Assembly (NCBI GenBank): GCA_030998225.1
Contig: JAPYXD010000728.1
Location: 868,001 to 932,000, forward strand
Reading direction: 5' to 3'
Origin: Diplolepis rosae
Lineage: Eukaryota; Arthropoda; Insecta; Hymenoptera; Diplolepididae
DNA: 64,000 nt
The translations under genes and the position numbers were made by a program. Of the stretch, positions 34,494 through 47,818 are shown one piece after another. Numbering within the stretch: the first letter of the stretch is position 1; each line of letters starts with the position of its first letter. The notes beneath the pieces are model-generated. The model had not been told where the DNA came from and ran no database searches. It saw nothing but the letters and a program-made list of their open reading frames with translations.

Positions 34494-35486
34494 TGTAACG
34501 GTGTGCCGGTTTCCGGTACTAGCTATAAGGGGTTCTAGCACCTTTTCTCTCATAACCAAATATGCTGGTAAAAGCGCGGTCTGAATTACCGACCAATACA
34601 GCGCGAAAATTCGAATCTTCAGTAGTTAGTTCGTCAGTCTAGCGTGAGTAAGTTCTAAATGTGCGTATATAGATATGCGAATAAGTAAACAATCGCTCCT
34701 CTGTCTCCAATTGCGACGTTAAATATAGTACTGCGACATTATAATCAGTAATTACGACGCAGAATTGTAAAACACGTGCAAGAATGCTAGGAATGCGAGA
34801 GATTACGTCATTGTTAAGGTTATGGATGACTCATAGGGCTATTTATAGTGACAGAACGTGCCTTAAGCTCCAAAACGACCGTATGTAATGTTCATAAACA
34901 TTACAAGGAATCACGATATTTGATCCTAGAGTGTTTATAAATGTCAATCATCGACTGACTCATTCTGCGACTTAATTTTGATGGGCGGTCCTGTGTGACC
35001 TATTAGCCCATTCGTCAATAGAACATAAAATTGTATTACGTCAGCAATTTGATTGGCTGAAGGCTATGGAGAGATGGTAAAATCCCACCTAGGGGACTTA
35101 TTATAAATATAGCTGCAGAGCGCTAAAACGGCAGATTTTGAATCTCGAAGAGCTCCTTGGAAATATAAACCTGCGAATCATTGTACAAGAGCTTAGGAAT
35201 ATTTCGGCTGAAATCGGACTTGTAAAAATTGTTGGTGAGTCAGGCGAGCAAAGCCTGACAGTTGATTTGTAAACAAGTGTGAAGTAACAAAACAATTATT
35301 AAACATCGATTATAATAAACGTTGAGTGTCCTATGAACAAGTGTTTAGTTCATTTAACCAAATCCCTGTTGGCGGGTACTCGTTTCAACGAGTCAACGAC
35401 AGCAACGAATTCCACAATCGACGAATCGAGGCCGAGCTACGCAATCGACGTAAGGGAGGAACCAACAGCAGCGCTGGGTCGTAACA
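34494..35486 (+). repeat. 3' LTR of the gypsy element
   Basis: Preceded by a polypurine tract and starting TGTAACGGTG. It ends GGTCGTAACA, giving a length of 993 bp. The bases after it are ATAG, against GTAG before the 72-bp LTR piece at 27132, an imperfect match. Confidence 0.8.
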
Positions 35487-35504
35487 ATAGCTTCTACTAG
35501 AAGG

Positions 35505-35765
35505 CACTGTGTCCAGATTTGAAACACGAACGTTACACACTCAATGCCAACAGCAGTACGTACGTGAAAATGGTTGCGCGCGCAAAGTTTTGCGTCTGGT
35601 GCACGGTAGTATAGACAGGTCTGGCAACTCCCGTGGTGGGGGATGTTCCCTTCCTGTAGTCAGAATGTTTCATATTTTCGCCACAGATAGCGCTAGTATC
35701 GTGTAGTGGCCCGAATTACCGCACTATAGCATGTATGTATATAGATATACCCAGAACGTAGTCAG
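35505..35765 (+). repeat. Partial FB2 foldback end
   Basis: Starts with CACTGTGTCCAGATTTGA and follows the FB2 left end for about 100 bp (ACAGCAGTACGTACGTG) before departing from it. It abuts the complete FB2 copy at 35766. Confidence 0.65.
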
Positions 35766-37864
35766 CAGTGTGTCCAGATTTGACACGCGAACGTTACGCA
35801 CACAACGCCAACAGCAGTACGTAGGTGAGAGTGGTTGCGCGCGCAGCGTAGTGTGTCTGCTGTTCGCAGTGGTTCTCTGAGTTTTCTCTAGCTAAAGGCT
35901 CCTTGTACCTACAGCTGATATTGCGTGCGCGAGGAATCACATGTACGCACTGTTAGCTAAAGTTGTGTAAGTTAGATTGCTATATGAAACTCAACAGTGT
36001 GTAGGAGCACTGCTTATAAAATACAAATCGACAGGTTGCTCGGTTTTTATGTTTCTTTCGACTCTGCTGGATTCCGTGCAAAAGAGGCGCGAAAGAGTTG
36101 CCGAATTCGAAATGACGGAAGATATAATTTGAAAACTTAACCCTAAAATCAAAATTTTATAATGTGTAAAATCTTTTACATGATAGTTTTAATAAACAAG
36201 TGTTAATTAATGGGTTCAAAATTTAAGCCATTTAATACTTTAGATTCTAATTCACATACGAAATTACAATTACTAAACAATTTTTTTGTATGAACTTGAT
36301 TCGACAAACCTTTACTATGGAGTAAAATACTTTAAATACCATATTTTGAAATACATAACATCTTTTACGTGACAATTTCAATATATAAGTGTAAACAAAA
36401 GGTTTCTTTTCTTTTTTGATGAATAAATTATATTTACATTTTCATACGAAATTACTCATTGTAATTCTTTCTTATTAAGTAAAAGTGACCAATATTATAA
36501 AAATAAAATACTTTAAAAAAAAGTTTTAGAATACTTAAAAATTTGTATATGACAATTTTAATGTATAAATGTAAATGAAAGGTTTGATTATTAAAAAAAG
36601 CCAATTAATTATATCTGAATTCGCATGCGAAACTACAAATTGAGATTTCTTTGGTATGAAGATAATTCGACAAACTTTTATAGTAAACTAAAATACTTTA
36701 AATAATTTTTTTGGAATACGTAAGATCTTTTAAAAGATAATTTTAGTATATGCACTGCCATCAGAAATTACAGGTTCACTTGTACTTTTATCTACTGTTA
36801 AAGCATCTTCATTTTTATAATAACACGTGATGTAAAAGATTTTAACTATTCCACAAATTTTTAATGATATTTTATTCCAAATAAATATTTTCCACTTCAT
36901 ATCAGAGAAATCTCAACATGTAATTTAGTATTCAAATTTAAATATAATATATTTGATATTTAAAGAATCAAACTATTTATTCACACTTCGATAGTCTCTA
37001 AATCATTTATATCCAAATACAATATAATTTATTTTTGATTAATCAAATATTTTATTTACATTTATTTGATGAAATTGTCATGTAAAAGGTTTTAAGTATT
37101 CTAAAACTTTTTTTTAAAGTATTTTATTTTTATAATATTGGTCACTTTTACTTAATAACAAACAATCACAATGAGTAATTTCGTATGAAAATGTAAATAT
37201 AATTTATTCATCAAAAAAGAAAAGAAACCTTCTGTTTACACTTATATATTGAAATTGTCACGTAAAAGATGTTATGTATTTCAAAATATGGTATTTAAAG
37301 TATTCTACTCCATAGTAAAGGTTTGTCGAATCAAGTTCATACAAAAAAATTGTTTAGTAATTGTAATTTCGTATGTGAATTAGAATATAAAGTATTAAAT
37401 TGCTTAAATATTGAACCCCTTAATTAACACTTGTTTATTAAAACTATCATGTAAAAGATTTTACACATTATAAAATGTTGATTTTAGGGTTAAGTTTTCA
37501 AATTATATCTTCCGTCATTTCGAATTCGGCAACTCTTTCGCCCCTCTTTTGCACGGAATCCAGCAGAGTCGAAAGAAACATAAAAACCGAGCAACCTGTC
37601 GATTTGTATTTTGTAAGCAGTGCTCCGACAAACTGTTGAGATTCATATAGCAATCTAACTTACACAACTTTAGCTAACAGTGCGTATATGTGATTCCTAG
37701 CGCACGCAATATCTGCTGTAGGTACAAGGAGCCTTTAGCCAGAGAAAACTCAGAGAACCACTGCGAACAGCAGACACACTACGCTGTGCACGCAACCATT
37801 CTCACCCACGTACTGCTGTTGGCGTTGAGTGCGTAACGTTCGCGTGTCAAATCTGGACACACTG
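35766..37864. mobile_element. 2.1-kb foldback element (family FB2)
   Basis: Ends CAGTGTGTCCAGATTTGACA and the inverse. The arms span about 35766-36770 and 36850-37864 at high identity with only a small centre, so the whole element is one large hairpin. Subterminally it has the GCAAAAGAGGCGCGAA block also found in FB1. No gene. The 8-bp flanks (GTAGTCAG and GTCTCAGC) do not match, so one side has probably been rearranged. Confidence 0.85.
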
Positions 37865-40834
37865 GTCTCAGCCTGCCTGTCGGTGTGAATCGGGTAGGGA
37901 GCGAAGACGGGGCACGTTGCCATTTTTCTTTCCTCGTCACTCTTGCATGCGAGAACGACTCGTCCCATTTCCCCTTTTTCTCCTCGCTTCTTCGTTACAA
38001 TGCATGCGTTTTCAACTGTTCCAAGTTTTAGATTTCAGGCTGTCGTTTATCGAGTCGAAATTGAGAAATGTGTTTTTCTCGACTCCGTACAAAAGAGGCG
38101 CGAAGCAGACGACAATTTCAAATTTACAGAATATGTAGTTATGGAAATAATACTTCTTTTTTCGATATTTTAATTAATTTTTCCTTAGAATAAACATCTA
38201 TAAGTTTTTAAAAAATTGTGGAATCATTTTGAAAGTCTAAACATTATTTTTAAGTGGAAATTTGAAATTAATAAATATTTACAATTTGAATCTATATATA
38301 AATTGAAAATATTTGAAATTTTTAAAGGAAAGCTTAAGTTATAAATTTCGAATTTCCATAATTTTTACCAATTTTGTGCATTTAAAACATTTTCAATTAG
38401 CGAATTATTTAGCATTAAGAAGAGATAAACATAAAATTTAAGATTGAATATTACATTCTCAATTTTATGTTAGACACATTTTCATCTCACTGTTTGCAGC
38501 CTAATCACAGACTTTTCATTCAAAAAATGAATTGCTTTATGGAAAGGAAAAATTTTCTAATAGGAGATAAATTAAAAAGATAAAAAATGTGTTCAGTGAT
38601 ATTTGCATATGATTACATAAGTATTTATTGATTTCAAATTTTACATGCAATTTTTTTTTCAAGTTCGTGTTTAAATCTTGTCACGATTTTACAAGATCTT
38701 ATGGGCAGCTGCAATCTGTTAAATGAAATATTTTGTAATTCTTAATTTGCCTGTTCTTCTGAAATCGTAGGAAAAATTCAAAGTCGATAAATGGTTAAAA
38801 TTTTACACCAAGATTTTAATTGCAAAATTTTAAAGCTTTGTGAATAAACTGCTTCATATTTAGAAAATACTTCAACTCTGTGAAGCATTTTTATATTTTA
38901 AGTGTAAAATCTGTGCTTAGGTCACATAAAAGTAAGACAAAAATACTGTCATTATAAAATTAAGAATGTAGATTTAGCACTCATTAGATCAAATGTTTAT
39001 TACTTCTTCATATAAAATACTTTGCACATAATTCTCTGATTACATATTTTTTAAATGTTAGAACATTTAAGAAATTCATGAATATTTAACCTATTTATAA
39101 AAAATAAAAAGTTACAAATAAAGCTTCGACTGACAAATCTAAGAATTTGTCAATTACTGATCTATTTTCTTGTAAGTTTGAACATAGGAGAACTAAAAAT
39201 TCCACAATGACTTTATTTTTTAAGTGATGCTTAAACCTTTCTTTATTCTTATGAGGATTCTTCCGGAAGTTCATTTCAGGTGAGTGACTTTTTTTAAATG
39301 AAAGATTTTGTAGTTCTAAATTAGGCTCATCTTGTAAAATTGTAAAAACATTCTAAAACTTCAAAGTAAATTTTTCTGTCTAATTTAAAGCTAATAAGTA
39401 TTCAATGTTTCAAATCAAAATATTAAATGAAAGATATTCAATCTCTGGGAATTAACTGCTTTAAGAACAGAATTTCTTCCTCTTTATAAAAAATCTCAAT
39501 TTTCAAATTGAAAGTCTTCGGATAGGTCACTAAAACTTGGGATGAAAATACTTGGATTATACAATTTACATTAAATTTTTAAATCTTTTTACAATGTTGC
39601 AAGATGAGCCTAATTTAGAATTACAAAATCTTTCATTAAAAAAAGTCACTCACCTGAAATGAACTTCCGGAAGAATCCTCATAAGAATAAAGAAAGGTTT
39701 AAGCATCACTTGAAAAATAATATCAGTTTGGAATTTTAAGTCCTTTTACTCTCTAAATCTGAATCAGTCAAATTTTTCACTGATTGAATTAGTGATTTGC
39801 CTCTTCACTGATTTATCAGTAAACAAAATATTTTTCACTGATAAATTTGTTCATTTTCACTGATTCAATAATGTTCCAACATTTAAAAAATATGTAATCA
39901 GAGAATATTGTAAATCTTAAAATTGAAATTATTTCATTTAACAGATTGCAGCTGCCCATAAGATCTTGTAAAATCGTGACAAGATTTAAACACGAACTTG
40001 AAAAAAAAAATTGCATGTAAAATTTGAAATCAATAAATACTTATGTAATCATATGCAAATATCACTGAACACATTTTTTATCTTTTTAATTTATCTCCTA
40101 TTAGAAAATTTTTCCTTTCCATAAAGCAATTCATTTTTTGAATGAAAAGTCTGTGATTAGGCTGCAAACAGTGAGATGAAAATGTGTCTAACATAATATT
40201 GAGAATGTAATATTCAATCTTAAATTTTATGTTTATCTCTTCTTAATGCTAAATAATTCGCTAATTGAAAATGTTTTAAATGCACAAAATTGGTAAAAAT
40301 TATGGAAATTCGAAATTTATAACTTAAGCTTTCCTTTAAAAATTTCAAATATTTTCAATTTATATATAGATTCAAATTGTAAATATTTATTAATTTCAAA
40401 TTTCCACTTAAAAATAATGTTTAGACTTTCAAAATGATTCCACAATTTTTTAAAAACTTATAGATGTTTATTCTAAGGAAAAATTAATTAAAATATCGAA
40501 AAAAGAAGTATTATTTCCATAACTACATATTCTGTAAATTTGAAATTGTCGTCTGCTTCGCGCCTCTTTTGTACGGAGTCGAGAAAAACACATTTCTCAA
40601 TTTCGACTCGATAAACGACAGCCTGAAATCTAAAACTTGGAACAGTTGAAAACGCATGCATTGTAACGAAGAAGCGAGGAGAAAAAGGGGAAATGGGACG
40701 AGTCGTTCTCGCATGCAAGAGTGACGAGGAAAGAAAAATGGCAACGTGCCCCGTCTTCGCTTCCTACCCGATTCACACCGACAGGCAGGCTGAGAGTGCG
40801 AGACACTGCGTCGGTTTCAGATCTGGGATCACTG
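37865..40834. mobile_element. FB1 foldback, copy 2 (left tip missing)
   Basis: Matches copy 1 (1232-4239) along both arms. The left tip of about 40 bases is missing and the element is fused to the right end of FB2. The right arm is complete, including the ~290 bp that copy 1 lacks, and ends with the tip GATCACTG at 40834. It contains the ATCAGTGA MITE at about 39748-39870, here on the right arm. Confidence 0.85.
39748..39870. mobile_element. ATCAGTGA-repeat MITE in FB1 copy 2
   Basis: Starts ACTCTCTAAATCTGAATCAG and consists of ATCAGTGA-type palindromes. Reverse complement of the copy at 2467-2600. Its position in the opposite arm relative to copy 1 suggests that the middle of the foldback has flipped between copies, or that it inserted twice. 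Confidence 0.65.
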
Positions 40835-42164
40835 GTTGAGTAAACCGTGAATCGCAAGACTTATTCCACCAGCTATATCTATTCACGCAGGAATGATTGA
40901 AAGTAATTTGCGCCTTGGGCACACATAAAATGTTTTTAATTTGAAAAACCTTTTGAATGTTCAGCATACTGATGTTCCAAGTTATTATACTTAATAATCC
41001 AAATCAATTAAAATATTTATTAATTATGAATTAATAATTATATTAAATATATCAACTATCATAATTGTTACGTCACAATTGCGTAAATACTTACTTTGAT
41101 CAAAGGTTCCTCGTTTTAAGTTAGGATCGAATGGTCCTCGCTTAGGGATGAGGATAAGTCAATAAAAGACACAAAGATTATCAAAATAATACAAATTGAA
41201 TTTATTAAAATAATTACTTGATTACAAATCCGTTGATACAATTATTATACAATGTGGGCACAGGCTGGTTGGTACAGTAAGAAAAAAGACAGAAAATAGA
41301 GAGAGAGTGAGAGGGGTGGGGGGCTCGGTACCACTGATCTCTATAATACACTCCATTCACAATCAATGCAAAGTCGTGTGATTGTATATATTTAAATAGG
41401 CACATGTATTTATTTCTCAACTATAATTCAATATAAATTCATTATAAATTTATCAAATATAGATTACAGAATACAACAAGTAAACGTACCTTTGAGTAGT
41501 GTAAAAATGATCTCACGTTCTGAACGTGAACTATTAATAATAGTCACATATAATAACTATGTTTAGTATACATTAATTCGCGTTTCATTATTCAACCCTT
41601 ATTTACCTGTAAATAAATAAATAAATAAGTTGCTCCAACTGAAAGAAGTAATGGAAATAATTTTAAATATATACAAAAATTATAAACTATTGTATTTTGG
41701 TCGTTTACGAACATTTTAATTTATTAGAAAATAATAAAATTGGAAAAGAAACAAACCCTAAAATAAAATTAATACTGAATGCAGATATAACATGCAAATT
41801 AAGTATGTACATGCCGTGACTAGTATGTTACTAAATAATAGAATCCAATTCTATAAAGACCTAAGTAATAATATAGAAGATTATCACTAAATAGTACAAA
41901 ACATCAGGTACGAAAGTACTTCACACGCAGCAAATCACTTAATTAAAAATCACCAGAGTATCACAAACAAGAAGTTTTAAATGTCAAACTAAAGTAGTGA
42001 CTAATTCAACACCTTAATTTTTGAACTACATGCAAAAGTAATAAATAAACAATGCTTAAAAGAAAACAATGATTTTATTTATTATTTATTTATTATTTTG
42101 TTTATTATTGTAATTATTATATTTGTTCAACATCAATTTAGTTTGAAAGAAGAAAAATTATTAT
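40835..42164. other. AT-rich non-coding DNA
   Basis: A GA-rich and G-rich patch lies at 41295-41325 and AATA/TTTA simple repeats at about 41605-41625 and 42070-42120. No gene is supported. Confidence 0.4.
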
Positions 42165-42227
42165 ATCAGGACTCCTATAAAGCTAGAGTGCATTATAAAG
42201 TGGTAAGTATATATCGAATATAATAAT

Positions 42228-43831
42228 ATTGTAAATCTTAAAATTGAAATTATTTCATTTAACAGATTGCAGCTGCCCATAAGATCTTGTAAAATCGTGA
42301 CAAGATTTAAACACGAACTTGTAAAAAAAAATTGCATGTAAAATTTGAAATCAATAAATACTTATGTAATCATATGCAAATATCACTGAACACATTTTTT
42401 ATCTTTTTAATTTATCTCCTATTAGAAAATTTTTCCTTTCCATAAAGCAATTCATTTTTTGAATGAAAAGTCTGTGATTAGGCTGCAAACAGTGAGATGA
42501 AAATGTGTCTAACATAAAATTGAGAATGTAATATTCAATCTTAAATTTTATGTTTATCTCTTCTTAATGCTAAATAATTCGCTAATTGAAAATGTTTTAA
42601 ATGCACAAAATTGGTAAAAATTATGGAAATTCGAAATTTATAACTTAAGCTTTCCTTTAAAAATTTCAAATATTTTCAATTTATATATAGATTCAAATTG
42701 TAAATATTTATTAATTTCAAATTTCCACTTAAAAATAATGTTTAGGCTTTCAAAATGATTCCACAATTTTTTAAAAACTTATAGATGTTTATTCTAAGGA
42801 AAAATTAATTAAAATATCGAAAAAAGAAGTATTATTTCCATAACTACATATTCTGTAAATTTGAAATTGTCGTTTGCTTCGCGCCTCTTTTGTACGGAGT
42901 CGAGAAAAACACATTTTTCAATTTCGACTCGATAAACGACAGCCTGAAACAGGAAGGAATAATAAGGAAACCAAACTGCCATGGGAAACTTTTCCGAATC
43001 TGGCAGGAGCAACGGCACGGTAAGTGCCCGGCTTGTAAGTTGGAAGTAGTGGAAAGGAGTGCGCAAGTGCGCAGTTGTCCTTTTCTTACTCACGGCAAAA
43101 TGTGCGAGTGAGACGAACTTGTCAAATTGGCAACCCGGTACGCGACACGACATTGCTAAGAAAAAAATTTATTATATTAAATGCATTATATTATATTGCA
43201 TGCGATCTTGAAAATTTCTTGGATTAAATCCCCTCACCTTTAAAGGGAAAAACTATTCAACATTATTTAACACACGATTTACGAAGTAATAACAAATACC
43301 ATAATTTCAATTTCAAGATTTACAATCTTATATTCGATATATACTTACCACCTTTATAATGCACTTCTTTAGCTTTATAGGAGTCCTGAGATAATATTTG
43401 TTTTTTAAACTAAATTGCAATTGAACTCTGGCTTAGATCAATTTGACAATTTGACAAATTCGTTTCACTCGCACATTTTCTCGTGAGTAAGAAGAGGACA
43501 ACTGCGCACTTGCGCACTCCTTTCCACTACTTCCAACTTACAAGCCGGGCACTTACCGTGCCGTTGTTCCTGCCAAGTCGCTTACATGGAGATAGGCCTC
43601 CTTATTATTCCTTCGTGGCCTGAAATCTAAAACTTGGAACAGTTGAAAACGCATGCATTGTAACGAAGAAGCGAGGAGAATAAGGGGAAATGGGACGAGT
43701 CGTTCTCGCATGCAAGAGTGACGAGGAAAGAAAAATGGCAACGTGCCCCGTCTTCGCTTCCTACCCGATTCACACCGACAGGCAGGCCGAGACTGTGAGA
43801 CACTGCGTCGGTTTCAGATCTGGGATCATTG
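42228..43831. mobile_element. FB1 foldback, copy 3 (one arm), with nested FB3
   Basis: From 42228 the sequence follows the right arm of FB1 copy 2 (from 39904) to its terminus at about 43831, with the insert 42950-43617 inside. Only one arm is present. Its left border text AATATTGTAAATCTTAAAAT is the same as at 39904, so both share an old rearranged border. Confidence 0.75.
42950..43617. mobile_element. 668-bp foldback FB3 nested in FB1
   Basis: Ends CAGGAAGGAATAATAAGG and CCTTATTATTCCTTCGTG are inverted. The perfect 8-bp duplication GCCTGAAA is on each side (42942-42949 and 43618-43625). Arms of about 190 bp share GTGCGCAAGTGCGCAGTTGT. The size of the duplication points to hAT-type mobilisation. 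Confidence 0.88.
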
Positions 43832-44689
43832 TACTCAACTCTCAATTGAAGCGTAGACTCGTAGAGTAGAACGAACGGAAAGCTCTTCTATTTTTGTGGT
43901 TTAATAAAAGATTGGTTTTTTATAGTTATACTACGAGTAATAATATATATATTTAAAAAATTTTAATGCACGCTTTCATACTTCACTCTACACTTCTGAA
44001 TTTTACTCAACTTTGATTCATTTTTGAACATTTAATATATGACAAATAATTACAATAATACCAAAAAACTTCTAACTTGTCCATATGTCCCAAATTTGAT
44101 CGGAAGTCGAGTAAAATTACTTCAACTATTTTTCTCCGTGTAAAGATTTGACGAAAATTCCGAAAATGATTTTTCACATAAAATCAATACCTCCTCATAT
44201 GATGAGAATCTAAAAAACGTCAAATTTTGATCTTTCTTAATAATAATAACTCGAAAGTTAATTAACATTCTGAAAAGTCTGTAGTCTCATTTCAAAGGTA
44301 AGTTTTAATAGTATTTTTCTAACTAATTAAGATATTTTTAGAATTTTTCTGCTAATTTCTTCCCTAGAATCAAACATGGTAATTAAACATGGAAGAATTT
44401 GAAAAACCCAAACTATCCATATTTTAATAAATATATTGAAATTTATTAAAATATGATATACATCAATTTATAAAAATTTCTTGAAGCTGCATATTTTTAA
44501 AATAACACGACTTTTTTGTAACATGTTGAACCCCAAGATATATAGAATCCAGGAAAGAAAATCTAAATATATTTTGATTAAATTAACATCACTATGAAGA
44601 CATACTAAAAAAAACTTTTTAAAATGTTAATTTGTTTACATACTTATTAATTTCCTTCAGAGATCTAAATAAAAATTTCTTTTGTAATA
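43832..44689. other. Non-coding DNA
   Basis: Contains the repeat ending TCATATGATGAGAATC (about 44150-44210), also seen at 6515-6585. Nothing else is identified. Confidence 0.4.
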
Positions 44690-44817
44690 TGTGACGCGAT
44701 TCGAGAAAAGGGACCTACTATCCATTTGACGTAAGAGCGTTTTAGTACATACTAACCACTAGAAAAGCGACCGTACGTCAAATGGATAGTAGGTCCCTTT
44801 TCTCGGATCGCGTCACA
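44690..44817. mobile_element. 128-bp hairpin MITE, TA-flanked
   Basis: Arms of about 45 bp (TGTGACGCGATTCGAGAAAA to TTTGACGT) are inverted at the other end, with TA on both sides. A related terminus (GGTCCCTTTTCTCGTGACGG) is found at 49920-49945. Confidence 0.8.
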
Positions 44818-45045
44818 TATCTTTCAATAGAATAAGACACTTTAACGAAAGTTGAAACTCCAGGTCAACCTGTAATTTCCGATGGTGATTTATATATATA
44901 TATATATACAAATTGTCCTGTAAAAGGTGTTAAATTGCAAAATATTTTCAATGTATTTTACTCTTTAGTAAAGTTTTGTCGATTTAGCTTCATACCGAGA
45001 AAATTTTGAGGTGTAAATTTATATATAATTTATATATTTTCTTAA

Positions 45046-45506
45046 CCCTCCGTTACCAAACTTAAAAATTGTTACACGGTTACCAAACCCTAGAGCATCT
45101 ACGGTTTATAAGCACCGTGTATTAGGTGTCGCCATTTTGCACCCAGGGAACACACGTGCCCTCATCGGGAAGTTTTTTAACTAAGTACTTGGCAGAACTT
45201 CATTTTGTGTTTTTTGAAGTACGGCCATAAGAGATTGGTCTCCTTATATCTAGTCTCCATGTTATTTCCATTCCACGAAAGACAAACTATGGAGGGATTC
45301 CCTCAGAATTCACGTCACCTTTGGTTTTGAAATGTGATTATTAAATGAGTATTCTACTTGAAAATTTTTTATTGCTCTAAAAAGCTTCAGGAATAATTCG
45401 TGGAAAGGTATTCAAATGGACCAGACTGTGTGAAGCGTAAATTAGAAGTTATTTCGAAAAAACTGACCCCACTGAGGGAATCCCTCATATGTTTGGTAAC
45501 GGAGGG
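45046..45506. mobile_element. piggyBac-type MITE, 461 bp
   Basis: Flanked by TTAA on both sides (45042-45045 and 45507-45510). Ends are CCCTCCGTTACCAAAC and the inverse. Subterminal inverted copies of GAGGGATTCCCTCA lie inside. TTAA target and CCCT tips are the piggyBac signature. No transposase. Confidence 0.88.
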
Positions 45507-45710
45507 TTAAATCAGCCAACACTTCATTTACATTCATCTATTGAAGTTTCCACTATATATAAGATGTTTCGTACTTTAAAAAATTGTATTCAAAGTATTT
45601 TACTTTATAAAAGTTTAAAAAGTAAAGTTTTGTGGAATTAGCATCATACCAAACAAATTTAAGGTGTAAATTCATATGCGAATTCAGATATAATTTATGT
45701 ACTTTCTTAA

Positions 45711-46266
45711 GGTAGTTTATCTGTGACAATTAGATCTTAGGTAAAAATAGATAATTTTGCTTTCAAAAATAGAAATATTATTATTGAATTATTTTTAAAA
45801 ATGTATTTTTACCCGGATTTGTTTTCTTATCGCTTCATAACAAATTCTTTTTTTTTTTCATGTTTTCAGGAAAAAGATTTTCTACAACCTAGCCGTTTCC
45901 AGTTTTCTAAAATGAATAAGTTATTACCAAATTCAGCAATTTATTTACAAGAATTTTGTTTTGGAAAATTTATTTTTAATGGTTTCAGCCATTAGAGAAT
46001 TTATTATAATTTTCAAAAAATGGAAACTATTAAGTTGTATAGAAAGCCTTTCCCCCCCGTTTTTTAAAATTTGGTATGAAGCGATAAGAAAACAAGTCCG
46101 GGTAAAAATAAAATTTGTTAAATACATTATTTTTTTGTGTTTCAAATTGTTTTCTTGGAAACTAATCTTTTTGCTTCCAAATGATCCCTTCAATAATAAT
46201 ATTGCTATTCTTGAAAGAAAAATTAACTATTTTTGCCCGGGGTATAATTTTCGTGGATGAACTACC
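45711..46266. mobile_element. TTAA-flanked GGTAGT foldback (copy 3)
   Basis: Ends GGTAGTTTATCTGTGACAAT and ...TGGATGAACTACC, with TTAA before and TTGA after. More diverged than copy 2 but shares the internal GATTTTCTACAACCTAGCCG. Confidence 0.75.
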
Positions 46267-46740
46267 TTGAATCATCAAACACTTCATTTACATTTATTTA
46301 TCGAAATTTTCATACAAAAGATGTTACCTATTATAAAAATATTTAAACTCTTCATTTTTGAAACTTGTATCTCATGTTGAATCATATCTTATTATAAAAT
46401 ATTATCCAAATAATTGTTTTTGTTAAATGCTGAAGTCGATATTTTGTTTTAAATTTTTAAACATTTATTGACTATAAATTTCGTTAAAAAATAATTTTCA
46501 AGTATTTTAATCATCTTAAAATTTTACAAAATTTTTTACATATTCATTTCAGATCAATCTTTTTCAGAGTATATAGAAAATAAGTGTAATTTTTTAAATG
46601 ATATATTCCGTAATTTTGAATTCGGCGTGTATTTTACGCCTCCTTTGCACGGAGTCGATAAAAATACAATTTCTGATTTCAACAGTTCAACTCGACAACC
46701 GCGCGACAGCGTGAAATCGAAGTGAGTTAGTGGGGACACA

Positions 46741-47632
46741 CTGACATGACGCGCTTGATTGTGTGTGCTCCCACATATTGTTCTACCAGCGCAGACCTTT
46801 CATTTTAGTTCGAAAAAACTTCAGATTTTTGGGTGCGCTGTAAAAGTGATAAACAGTAGCTCTGTTTTACCCTTCAAGTTTTAGCGTAGACCTTTCATTT
46901 TAGTTTGCAAAAACGAAGTTCTATAGGGCGCGCTGCGAAAAATCACTCGAAATTAAATACATTACTTTAGCAATCTCCCAACTCATCTCTGACACTAGAA
47001 ACCTAGAAATCGTAAATCATTTAACAAGACTGCACTTTTACGACCTTTCTCAAGTGCACATGGATGCGAGTTCTCGGAACGTTGAGCCAGAGGATTAGTG
47101 AAATCGACCATGTGGGGTGCGTGAGAACATACAACTGTCACGAAATTAAGGAGATTTTCATTGGCAAAAAGGCTATAAAAATCAACATCTCGGTCAATTG
47201 TATTAACTAAAGTGTGTTTTTGTAATTTAAATAGATGGCTAGGAATATAAATTCAATAATGAATTAACAGTGTATTAATTTTTATAATATATTTATTATA
47301 AAACCCAAAACCTATCTTTATCAGATCAGTGGCGCGGACCTTTAATTTTAGTTTGAAAAAACTTCACGTTATTGGGGGTGCTGCAAAAGTGATAAACAGC
47401 AGTTCTGTTTTACCCTTCAAGTAGTAGCATGAACCTTTCATTTTAGTTCCCAAAAACAATTCGCAACAGGGCGCGCTGCGGAAAATCACTCGAAATTAAA
47501 TACATTACTTTAGCAATCTCCCAACTCATCTCTGTCAATGCCAACCTTCTTAATGGATTCGAGTTGCGGGGTACGGGGGTTTTGTTTACATTGATATTAG
47601 TTCTTGCTATCATAACTTGGCAGCGCTGATGC
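46741..47632. repeat. 201-bp direct duplication upstream of the galactosyltransferase
   Basis: The blocks 46791-46991 and 47334-47534 are about 85-90 percent alike and in the same direction. Both end in TTACTTTAGCAATCTCCCAA, a phrase also at about 24971. No coding potential is seen. Confidence 0.65.
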
Positions 47633-47690
47633 TCATTTTCACTTTTCTAAGTACCCTCCTAAAATACATGGTAGTGAACGTACTGTGTAT
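47633..47690 (+). promoter_or_regulatory. Conserved block shared with 20132-20188
   Basis: About 55 bases (core AAGTACCCTCCTAAAATACA) are nearly the same in two places: about 130-190 bp upstream of the galactosyltransferase ATG, and about 370 bp upstream of the THAP gene ATG in the opposite relative orientation. Promoter function is only a guess. A dispersed repeat is equally possible. Confidence 0.35.
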
Positions 47691-47818
47691 GCATGGAACT
47701 GCGCCCAAGTGTACTTGTTATATTGTTTCAGAATGGTTTACTTACAAGTGAAATTAGTAAAAGATTTCATAAAAATTACAGTGTTCACTTAATAATCAAA
47801 TAAAACAAGGAAATTGAA

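Larger units (their letters stand above)
29281..35486 (+). mobile_element. gypsy-type LTR retrotransposon, internally deleted
   Basis: Order: leader, gag, aspartic protease, reverse transcriptase, a short piece of the integrase C-terminus, a 2-kb structured non-coding region, a polypurine tract (GGGGGAAGG at 34485-34493) and the 3' LTR. RNase H and the integrase core are missing, joined within about ten bases at 32220-32235. The 5' LTR is absent here apart from the possible 72-bp remnant at 27132. Gag and the protease frame are also broken. The copy cannot be autonomous. Confidence 0.9.
44880..46740. repeat. FB2-like foldback arm broken by two younger elements
   Basis: Text such as GTCCTGTAAAAGGTGTTAAA, TTTTACT.TTTAGTAAAG, and at the right side the subterminal block (CTCCTTTGCACGGAGTCGA, about 46640) relates it to FB2. 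The elements at 45046-45506 and 45711-46266 are inserted in it. Confidence 0.55.
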
